From UBA4744 sp963718995 (GTDB lineage: Bacteria > Actinomycetota > Acidimicrobiia > Spongiisociales > UBA4744), in assembly GCA_963718995.1 (NCBI GenBank), contig CAVRAP010000002.1:56531-120530 (forward strand): DNA of 64,000 bases. Direction: 5' to 3'. Of this stretch, positions 57,128-64,000 are shown piece by piece. Within the stretch, counting starts at the first letter, position 1. Each line of letters opens with the position of its first letter. Below the pieces are notes generated by a model. It saw nothing but the letters and a program-made list of their open reading frames with translations. It was not told where the DNA came from and did not search any database. Position numbers and translations under genes: made by a program.

Positions 57128-59320
57128 TCAGTCGGGCTCGCCGCCCATCAATTCCCGGTCTGCCTGCCGGGCAGTTTCTTGGCCGGCTTCGACGTCGACC
57201 TTGTTGAGCAACACAATGCCGACGACGAAGAAGACAACCAGGCTGAGTACCGCGGGCCGGCTGCTGCCGAATAGGGCGACGGCTCCGGCGAAGAGAACCG
57301 GACCCAGGATGGCCGAAAACTTGGACATCACCGAGAAGAACCCGAAGAATTCACCGCTCACCGAGGTCGGTGACATCGAGGAGTACAAGCTGCGACTGAG
57401 CGCCTGCGACCCGCCCTGGACCACGGCCACCATCCAGGCCAGGAACCAGAACTCGATGACCGCGTCGAGGAAGAAGCCCCACACGGCGACAATCGCGTAC
57501 GCAATCAGGGCCAGGATGATGGAGCGTTTGGTGGTCATCGTCGTGGCGAGGCGCCCGAAGAGTGACTTCCCGAATAGGACGGACAGAGCGAGGCCGACCA
57601 CCTCGATGACGAGGAGAGCGGCCAGAATCGTCGTGAGGCTGCTCTCCCGGACACCCGGCAGAACTTCCACCTGCCCGATGCTCAACGCCTCTCCGCCGCT
57701 CGTCGACTGGGAGGAAACCCGCAGCGTGTGAACACCCGGCGCCCCGGCATCAATCTGGGTCCGCACTCCGTAGCGGAGAGTGTCCGAATTGCCATCGATG
57801 ATCAAAGGTTCGTCATCATCGAGAACCGGCCGGCCGTCAACGGCAACCGCCCAGGATCCATGATTCGGGCCGGTGCTGTAGGACAGATCCACTACTTGGC
57901 CGTTGTACTCGAATTCGTAGGCCGCTCCGGGCTCGGAGTTGGTGCTGTAGCTGATCGGGTCTGCTCCGGTGAGGACCACCAGCTGGGCAAGGGCCGCGAT
58001 CAACAACGCCAGAACGCCCGTCACGCCCAGGCCGATGAGCCCCCACCTGGTCGTCCCGGGCGGGACCTCGGTCCGCCGTCGCGACAGGGCCCAGGTGCCG
58101 AGGAGGGTCAGGATCCCGATCCCGAGGATGATGGGAGCCAGACCGGCAGCCACATCGGTGATCCCTTGCGTGGCCTCAGCAACTTCAGCCTGGGTGGTCG
58201 TCGTCCAGGTACCGGGCAGGGTCAGTGATCCCGACTCGACGCCGTAGGTGCCTTCTCCGACGGCTGCGCCGATGGTTGTGAACTCGGGTGGTGGCGCTCC
58301 GACCGTGTCGGCTGCCAGGACTTTGGCTCCGATAATGCCGCCCAGCGGCAGAGCGATGATATTGAAAACGATGAACGCGAGATACACGGCCCGGTTGCTC
58401 TCGCGGGAACTGGGGATCTTGCCGAAGATGAGACTGAAGGGGATGCCAACGAACTGGACGAGAAGAATGGCGAGGATCAACTCGGTGTCCTGGAATCCCA
58501 GCTCAGCGCCGTAGATCACCGCAACACTGATGATCGTCCCGATGCCGTCGTTGTAGATCAAGAAGGCGACCAAGTATTTGAAAAGCTCTTTGTAGCGGCG
58601 GATATTCTGAAGCGTCTCGCCCAGCCTTGCGAAGCTTCTGATCGTCACCGAGCGACCGGGGAGTAGATCTTTGGTTGCCGACGGGGGTTCCGGGACACGC
58701 CGGAAGATCGGGATCGAGAAAACGGCCCACCAGATGGCGACGGTGAGGAACGAGAGGCGAGCTCCCATCTCCGACCCGATGAAGAGGATCATGGCAACGT
58801 TGACTGCCAGCAGGAGACCACCGCCCAGGTAGCCGATGGCATAGCCCCGGGCGGACACCGAATCCTGGTCTTCCGGCTTGGCGACGTGGGGGAGCAGCGA
58901 GTCGTAGAACACGTTGGCTCCGGCGAAGCCGACCCGACCAATGATGAAGAACACTGATGCCAGCACCCAATCACCCGTCGAGATCGCCACCAGCAGACCG
59001 GTGCCGACCACTCCTATGCCGACAAAGATCGAGAGCATCTTCTTCTTGCCGCGCATGACGTCTGCAACCGTCCCGAGGATCGGTGAGAGAATCGCGACGA
59101 TGATCAACGACATGCTCAACGTGGTGGTCCAGTAGGCAGTCGCGACGGCAGCGCTCGGGAGGGTCGCACCGGCCACCCCGCTGTAGTACGCAGGGAGGAC
59201 CGCGGCCAGGATGGTCGTAGCGAACGCAGAGTTTGCCCAGTCGTACATAGTCCAGGCCCTGATGCGCCGCTTGTACTCCAGGTCCGAGACCACAGAATGC
59301 CCGTTCTCTCCGACGTCCAT
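57128..59320 (-). CDS. large MFS/UMF1-type transporter with inserted extracytoplasmic domain
   Basis: Protein of 730 residues, nearly twice the size of typical UMF1 proteins. The transporter begins with AWTMYDWANSAFATTILAAVLPAYY (UMF1 motif) and ends with the usual last helices (AGAVALFGSSRPAVLSLVVFF). Between the half with LIFGKIPSSRESNRAVYL and the half with GLALSVLFGKSLFGR lies an insert of about 220 residues (roughly 335-555) with two extra hydrophobic helices and a soluble beta-rich region (LSYSTGPNHGSWAVAVDGRPVLD followed by GNSDTLRYGV). The inserted region should face outside. The function is unknown; a ligand-binding role is possible. The frame is continuous. Confidence 0.88.
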   Translation of the reverse strand: MDVGENGHSVVSDLEYKRRIRAWTMYDWANSAFATTILAAVLPAYYSGVAGATLPSAAVATAYWTTTLSMSLIIVAILSPILGTVADVMRGKKKMLSIFVGIGVVGTGLLVAISTGDWVLASVFFIIGRVGFAGANVFYDSLLPHVAKPEDQDSVSARGYAIGYLGGGLLLAVNVAMILFIGSEMGARLSFLTVAIWWAVFSIPIFRRVPEPPSATKDLLPGRSVTIRSFARLGETLQNIRRYKELFKYLVAFLIYNDGIGTIISVAVIYGAELGFQDTELILAILLVQFVGIPFSLIFGKIPSSRESNRAVYLAFIVFNIIALPLGGIIGAKVLAADTVGAPPPEFTTIGAAVGEGTYGVESGSLTLPGTWTTTTQAEVAEATQGITDVAAGLAPIILGIGILTLLGTWALSRRRTEVPPGTTRWGLIGLGVTGVLALLIAALAQLVVLTGADPISYSTNSEPGAAYEFEYNGQVVDLSYSTGPNHGSWAVAVDGRPVLDDDEPLIIDGNSDTLRYGVRTQIDAGAPGVHTLRVSSQSTSGGEALSIGQVEVLPGVRESSLTTILAALLVIEVVGLALSVLFGKSLFGRLATTMTTKRSIILALIAYAIVAVWGFFLDAVIEFWFLAWMVAVVQGGSQALSRSLYSSMSPTSVSGEFFGFFSVMSKFSAILGPVLFAGAVALFGSSRPAVLSLVVFFVVGIVLLNKVDVEAGQETARQADRELMGGEPD

Positions 59321-59503
59321 CTTGATTCCCTTCCCGGCGTGCGCTTGCCACGTTACGGCCCCCGTGCGACCGGCTCAACACATCTGGGCAATTCGCCGGT
59401 TACAAATCCCGAGCGCCCAAGCCGGCCGCAACCCCAGAACGCCGTGGTTGGGGCCCGAGCGGCGGCGGCCAAATGCGACCGATTCGAGTAGGCCTCCGGC
59501 GCT

Positions 59504-60772
59504 TCAGACGCTGTCGAGGGCCTGCCGAATATCGAGGATCACATCATCGGGGTGTTCAACTCCCACCGAGATGCGGACCAGCCCATCGGTAATCCCGTAG
59601 GAGGTCTTGGCTTCCTTCGATAGGCCTGAATGGGTCATGGTGCCGGGGTGCTCGGCGAGGGATTCGGTGCTCCCGAGGCTCACCGCCAGTTGGATGAGCT
59701 TCAGCGAGTTCAAGAAGCGAAAGGCGCCCTCCTCGCCGCCTTCGACATCGAACGCAATCATCGCTCCGGGGCCGAGACATTGGCGCTTGAAGATCTCGTG
59801 TTGAGGGTTGTCCGGTTGGATGAACCCCAGGTAGTGGATATTCGATACCTTGGGGTGATCGGCCAGGAAGTCGGCCACCTTCGCTGCGTTCTCGGCCTGG
59901 CGCATCATACGGAGTTGCAGGGTTTCGAGGCTTCGCATCAAGAGCCAACCGGTCCACGGCCCCACATGAGTGCCCAGGTAGGTACGCATGGCGCGGATCG
60001 GGGCCATCAGGCGCTCCGACCCGAGGCAAGCGCCGGCGATGAGGTCGCTGTGTCCTCCCAGGTATTTGGTGGCGCTGTAGAGAACCAGGTCGGCTCCGTG
60101 GTCGAGGGGACGTTGGAAGATCGGCCCGAGAAACGTGTTGTCGACCACTAGCGGCACCGGATCGTCTTCACTCGTTGCCGCTTGGGCGATTTCCGAGCAC
60201 ATCTCGATGTCGATGAGATCGTTCGTGGGGTTGGCGGGCGTCTCAATCAGGATCATCTTCAACGGTCCATCCACGTTGAGAAGCGACGTCATGATGTCTT
60301 CGCGTGTGTGTCCGGCGAGGAACCCAATCGATTTGATCCCGAACTCCGGCAGGATGTCGTTGACGAGGTGGTCGGTCCCGCCGTACAGGGGGCAACTATG
60401 GAGCAGAACGTCCCCGGGCCGGAGGTAGGCGAGCAGCGTTGTGCCGATCGCCGCCATACCACTGCTGAAGACCGCAGCACTCTCTGCGCCATCCCACAAC
60501 GTGAGGCGGTCCTCCACGATTTCCAGGTCCGGGTTGTTGAGCCTGCTGTAGATCAATCCGGTCTTTTCACCGGGACGACCAGGGCGCTGCCCGGTGGCAA
60601 CCTCGAAGAATGCCTTGCCCTCTTCGGCCGTTTCGAACACAAAGGTTGATGTCTGAAAGATCGGGCTCTTGAGAGCTCCCTCCGACCACTCCGGCTTGTA
60701 GCCGTACCCCATCATCAAGCTTTCCGGGTGCAGCTGTTCTTCAGAGATCGTGTCGTCCCACTTCTTCGGCAC
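59504..60772 (-). CDS. cystathionine gamma-synthase/methionine gamma-lyase family PLP enzyme
   Basis: Cys/Met-metabolism PLP enzyme of 422 residues (fold type I). The PLP lysine is in LYSATKYLGGHSD; YSRLNNPDLEIVEDRL, FSSGMAAIGTTLLAYLRPGD, PLYGGTDHL, VVDNTFLGP and LVRISVGVEHPDD are family blocks. It could be a methionine gamma-lyase, cystathionine gamma-synthase or -lyase; the insert EEGKAFFEVATGQRPGRPGEK near residue 50 is typical of the group often annotated cystathionine gamma-synthase family rather than classical MetB. GTG 60772 follows AAGGAG. Confidence 0.92.
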   Translation of the reverse strand: MPKKWDDTISEEQLHPESLMMGYGYKPEWSEGALKSPIFQTSTFVFETAEEGKAFFEVATGQRPGRPGEKTGLIYSRLNNPDLEIVEDRLTLWDGAESAAVFSSGMAAIGTTLLAYLRPGDVLLHSCPLYGGTDHLVNDILPEFGIKSIGFLAGHTREDIMTSLLNVDGPLKMILIETPANPTNDLIDIEMCSEIAQAATSEDDPVPLVVDNTFLGPIFQRPLDHGADLVLYSATKYLGGHSDLIAGACLGSERLMAPIRAMRTYLGTHVGPWTGWLLMRSLETLQLRMMRQAENAAKVADFLADHPKVSNIHYLGFIQPDNPQHEIFKRQCLGPGAMIAFDVEGGEEGAFRFLNSLKLIQLAVSLGSTESLAEHPGTMTHSGLSKEAKTSYGITDGLVRISVGVEHPDDVILDIRQALDSV

Positions 60773-60849
60773 TAGGGGGCTCCTTCGAGGTGGCGTCTGT
60801 GTTCAGTCAAAACCTACACGCCGGCCGCCTTCGTAACCGCGCCGCTCGA

Positions 60850-60877
60850 TTCGACTATCCCGACGGGCAGATATGCT
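60850..60877 (+). promoter_or_regulatory. promoter of the PQQ-dehydrogenase lipoprotein gene, leaderless
   Basis: TTCGAC (60850-60855), 16 nt, TATGCT (60872-60877), then 6 nt and ATG 60884. The -35 and -10 together make this the clearest leaderless promoter in the window. Confidence 0.5.
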
Positions 60878-60883
60878 CTCCTT

Positions 60884-62176
60884 ATGCGTCGGATCATCAT
60901 GCTTGCATTCCTGGTTCTGCTGGCTTCCTGTACCAGTCCCGACGGGGAGCCGGTTACCACCGTTTCGTCGGCCGGTGAACCATCCGGAACCAGCAGCACC
61001 TCAACCACTTCAGAAGCCCCCGGCACTTCATCGACGGACGTTGGGCCATCGAGCACCACGACCACCGAAGGTGGAACTTCCACAACAACAACGCTTCCCC
61101 TACTCACCGGCTTGGCCTATGAGAAGGTCGCCGCGGGTCTCGCGTTTCCCGTGTTTATCGATTCACCGGCGGGGGACGACCGCCTGTTCGTGGCGACCAA
61201 GGATGGTCGGATCCACATCATCAAGGACGGAACCACGCTGGTGGAGCCGTTCCTGGACATCAGCGAACCCACCAACAACGAGGGAGAGCGGGGACTGCTC
61301 GGCCTGGCTTTTCATCCCGACTACGCAACCAACGGTTTGTTCTACGTGCATTACAGCGACCGCCACGGTGACACCAAGATCTTCGAGTACCGGGTCAGCG
61401 GTAATCCCGACCTGGCCGATCTCGAGACGGGCCGATTGATCGTCTATGCCACCCAGCCGGCGAGCAACCACAACGGCGGCATGCTCGCCTTCGGACCGGA
61501 CGGATATCTCTACATCGGCCTTGGCGATGGGGGTGGTGCCGGGGACCGCTACGGAAACGGGCAGCGACCCGACACGGTTCTGGGCGCACTGCTTCGCATC
61601 GATGTCGACGGCGGTGATCCCGTCGGCGGAATCGCCTATGGCATACCCCCGGACAACCCTTTTGCGGACGGCGGTGGAGCCCCCGAGGTGTGGGCCTACG
61701 GGCTGCGGAACCCGTGGCGGTTCTCGTTCGATGGGGATGTGCTCTACATCGGTGATGTCGGTCAGAACAAGTGGGAGGAGATCGATGTGGCCTCCGCATC
61801 GGAGGCAGGGCTCAATTACGGCTGGCCGATTGTGGAGGGGACTCACTGCTTCTCACCGAGTTCGGGGTGCAACACCGAGGGGCTCGTGCTGCCTGTGGCC
61901 GAGTACTCCCAAAGCGACGGCTGCTCGGTCGTCGGCGGATACGTGTACCGGGGCGAGTCCATACCCGAACTGATGGGCCGGTACTTCTATTCCGACTATT
62001 GCGGAGGATGGCTCCGCTCATTCGTCTACGAGAATGGCGCAGCCACTGATCAGCAGGATCACACGCCCGAAGTTGGATCGCTCATCAGTGTTACTTCCTT
62101 CGGAACGGACACGTACGGCGAGATCTACGTCACAACGGCAGGCGGGGACGTCTGGAAACTGATCGCCGAGCGGTAG
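60884..62176 (+). CDS. PQQ-dependent sugar dehydrogenase (glucose/sorbosone type) lipoprotein
   Basis: Exported beta-propeller protein of 430 residues. The signal peptide IIMLAFLVLLASC ends in a lipobox, followed by a Ser/Thr linker and the GSDH domain: FVATKDGRIHIIKDG, GERGLLGLAFHPDY, SNHNGGMLAFGPDGYLYIGLGD (calcium/PQQ-binding region with the catalytic His), YGIPPDNPFADGG, VWAYGLRNPWRFSFD, IGDVGQNKWEEIDV. These match the Asd/YliI soluble aldose-dehydrogenase group. PQQ genes are not in the window, so the cofactor must come from elsewhere. The leaderless promoter supports the start used. Confidence 0.92.
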   Translation: MRRIIMLAFLVLLASCTSPDGEPVTTVSSAGEPSGTSSTSTTSEAPGTSSTDVGPSSTTTTEGGTSTTTTLPLLTGLAYEKVAAGLAFPVFIDSPAGDDRLFVATKDGRIHIIKDGTTLVEPFLDISEPTNNEGERGLLGLAFHPDYATNGLFYVHYSDRHGDTKIFEYRVSGNPDLADLETGRLIVYATQPASNHNGGMLAFGPDGYLYIGLGDGGGAGDRYGNGQRPDTVLGALLRIDVDGGDPVGGIAYGIPPDNPFADGGGAPEVWAYGLRNPWRFSFDGDVLYIGDVGQNKWEEIDVASASEAGLNYGWPIVEGTHCFSPSSGCNTEGLVLPVAEYSQSDGCSVVGGYVYRGESIPELMGRYFYSDYCGGWLRSFVYENGAATDQQDHTPEVGSLISVTSFGTDTYGEIYVTTAGGDVWKLIAER

Positions 62177-62262
62177 CAGGTCGAAGGTGGGCGGTTGCCC
62201 ACTCCCCGGCGTGAACTCTTCTCTTTGAACTTGCTGCTTCCGTTGCTGTCGGAGTCGGTCGC

Positions 62263-62268
62263 TACCAT
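62263..62268 (+). promoter_or_regulatory. -10 element, leaderless start of the HerA-like gene
   Basis: TACCAT, 6 nt (CGCCGC), then ATG 62275. The same motif and spacing occur at 31319. Confidence 0.45.
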
Positions 62269-62274
62269 CGCCGC

Positions 62275-63983
62275 ATGGATACTGATTCCGCCGATGGACA
62301 TGCGATAAAGCAACCAGTCGCCAGAGTCATTGGAACTGAGGACGCCACTCCGTTGGAGTTTTGGGTGGGTATTGCTGAGGGTCAGTACCTGCAACTCGAT
62401 GATGTCGTGGCTCTCCAGCGCGTCCTCCCGGACGGCGAGATCGTCAGGGTCTACGGCATGGTTTCCCAGGTTCGGGCCAGGCACGAGGGAGCCCGATTCG
62501 ACAGCGACGTTTTTCTCATCGAAGACGGAGTGTTGCCGGCTGAGGTCAGTGAAGCAGCCCAGATCACGGCAACACGTTTCGAACCTGAGATCTTTGTGCC
62601 ACCCCGTCCCGGTCAGGCGGTAGCTCGGGCCGAAGGCGAGGAGCACGACCGGGCCCTCTTCTTTGATCAGATGACCGAACGGCTTCCGATTGGATTGAGC
62701 CGCTCCAATGAACCCTTTTACGCCAACCTGGAGTTCATCGATGGTCGGCGCGGGGCTCACGTCAACATATCGGGTATTTCGGGCGTGGCGACCAAGACCA
62801 CGTACGCCACGTTTCTGCTGCACTCCCTCTTTGCCTCGGGAGCGCTCGGTGCTGCGCGGTCAACACCAAGGCATTGATTTTCAACGTCAAGGGCGAGGAT
62901 CTGCTGTTCCTCGATCACCCCAACGTGGCGTTGGACGATGAACAACGGAAGCGGTATCAGTCGCTGGGGCTTCCTGCGGAGGCCTTTCGATCCGTTGGCA
63001 TCTTCGCGCCACCTCGGGCCGGCTCGGCAACGGCGGTGCCAGACGTTTCGGCACGCAGCGAGGGCGTCACCTCATTCTTCTGGACCCTGGCGGAATTCTG
63101 TCGTGAGGATCTGCTGCCCTTCCTGTTCGCCGACGCGGAGGACGATCGGGCCCACTACACCATGGTGGTCTACAACGTCATGGCCCAGCTCCGGCGGGCA
63201 ACCTCGTTGGACGATGGCGGCGTGCAGATCGAAGGCGAGGCGGTGCGGACTTTCCGGGATCTTGCCGATCTCATTACCCGCAAGGTCCAGGATGAGGGCG
63301 ATCGGTACGAGTGGGCCGGTCCGGCGATCGGGACCGGGACCGTCAATGCATTCGTCCGCCGTCTCCAGGGAGCGGTCCGCCATATCGAGCGGCTCATCCG
63401 GGCCGATGTTCCCAATCCGGAGCGGCACCGGGTGCGGCTCGAACACCAGGTCACGGTGGTTGATCTTCACAATCTGCACGACCGGGCTAAGCGTTTTGTG
63501 GTTGGGGTCACCGTACGGAGGGCCTTCGACGAGAAAGAACAGGCAGGCCAATCCAAAGAACTGCTGCTGGTGGTCCTCGATGAGCTCAACAAGTACGCAC
63601 CGCGCGAAGGCGCCAGCCCCATCAAGGAGATTTTGCTCGATGTTGCGGAACGGGGCCGCTCCCTGGGTGTGATCCTGATCGGTGCTCAGCAGACGGCTTC
63701 TGAAGTGGAGCGGCGCATCATTTCCAACTCGTCGATCCGGGTAGTCGGCCGGCTCGATTCGGCGGAAGCCGCCCGTGAGGAATACGGGTTCCTGCCTACC
63801 ATCCAGCGGCAACGATCGACCATTCTCAAACCGGGCACCATGCTGGTCTCCCAGCCGGAACTGCCGGTTCCCCTGGTGGTTGAGTTTCCATTCCCCGCCT
63901 GGGCGACACGTGCTTCCGAGGCCGGACCACTGCCGGGCGGGGGCGACCAACCGGAGGATCCCTTCGAAGGCCTGACGGAGTAA
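62275..63983 (+). CDS. HerA/VirB4-like ATPase, frameshifted at about 62854
   Basis: A reconstructed protein of about 569 residues. The first part (62275-62877) has an N-terminal beta domain typical of HerA (TPLEFWVGIAEGQYLQLDD) and the nucleotide loop GISGVATKTTYATFLL, a variant without the usual second Gly of GxxGxGKT. It runs out of frame after ASGALGA, while the frame resuming by 62856 reads AVNTKALIFNVKGEDLLFLD and continues through Walker B LLLVVLDELNKY and TASEVERRIISNSSIRVVGRLDS to 63983. One base seems missing near 62854. Such ATPases translocate DNA with nucleases; none is adjacent here. Confidence 0.85.
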
Positions 63984-64000
63984 CCGGCTGCGGAGGGGTA

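Overview
The window looks like a chromosomal piece of a GC-rich actinobacterium. The evidence is F420-related genes (cofC, an LLM-class F420 oxidoreductase), a TIGR03083-type mycothiol-dependent enzyme, an oleA-oleBC-oleD cluster with the fused OleBC typical of Actinobacteria, tandem dynamin-like GTPases, DUF427, lipoproteins with Thr-rich linkers, and many starts that fit leaderless transcription. Acidimicrobiia or a related deep-branching class is my best guess, but the sequence alone does not prove it. There is no phage, integrase, insertion sequence or CRISPR array. Almost all of the sequence is coding and no gene-free stretch exceeds 300 bases.

Layout. 1-5056: a tightly overlapping operon of S9 peptidase (cut by the window edge), ilvE, a hypothetical gene, a hotdog thioesterase, a FAH-family enzyme and gltX, followed by tRNA-Glu(UUC). 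5197-7394: DoxX-like protein, mycothiol-type enzyme and PPK2. 7444-9931: a 34-bp direct repeat, two Dpp/Opp-type permeases without partners (the second frameshifted), then tRNA-Gln(CUG) and tRNA-Glu(CUC). 10008-13936: three leftward exported/membrane genes of unknown role, divergent from the olefin cluster oleA-oleBC-oleD (14151-18705). 18822-22519: GlsB/YeaQ-like gene, SDR, a sugar-type ABC ATPase and glycerate 2-kinase, a stretch holding four single-base frameshifts. 22516-25368: PIG-L deacetylase, cofC, DUF427 and F420 oxidoreductase. 25375-27423: convergent ATP-dependent DNA ligase and LigD-type polymerase (NHEJ-like repair). 27506-34823: pyruvate kinase, VanW protein, Fe-S PD-(D/E)XK nuclease, and an OmpR/HisKA two-component pair. 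34827-39477: a nuclease-like coiled-coil gene divergent from two dynamin-like GTPases. 39573-44127: MscS, an eIF2B-like protein, and a lipid-kinase/acyl-CoA-synthetase fusion. 44236-50893: degenerate ADP-ribosylglycohydrolase, MFS, zinc-type dehydrogenase, aminotransferase, serC and a second possible eIF2B-like protein. 50975-57080: pyrophosphatase divergent from P5C dehydrogenase, LEA-like protein, secreted nuclease, alpha/beta hydrolase, CoA-disulfide-reductase-like enzyme and LapA-like protein. 57128-63983: a large MFS protein with an internal inserted domain, a Cys/Met PLP enzyme, a PQQ sugar dehydrogenase lipoprotein and a HerA-like ATPase (frameshifted).

The strongest unexplained signals are: (i) heptamer tandem repeats of different sequence but the same 7-nt period in three spacers; (ii) a recurrent TANNNT-N6/7-start codon arrangement, meaning widespread leaderless mRNAs; (iii) a one-chain fusion of diacylglycerol-kinase-like and long-chain acyl-CoA synthetase domains; (iv) a cofC / PIG-L / glycerate-2-kinase operon; (v) a dynamin pair back-to-back with an E-A-K nuclease-like protein; and (vi) six single-base indels in otherwise well-conserved genes, which look more like sequencing or assembly error than decay.
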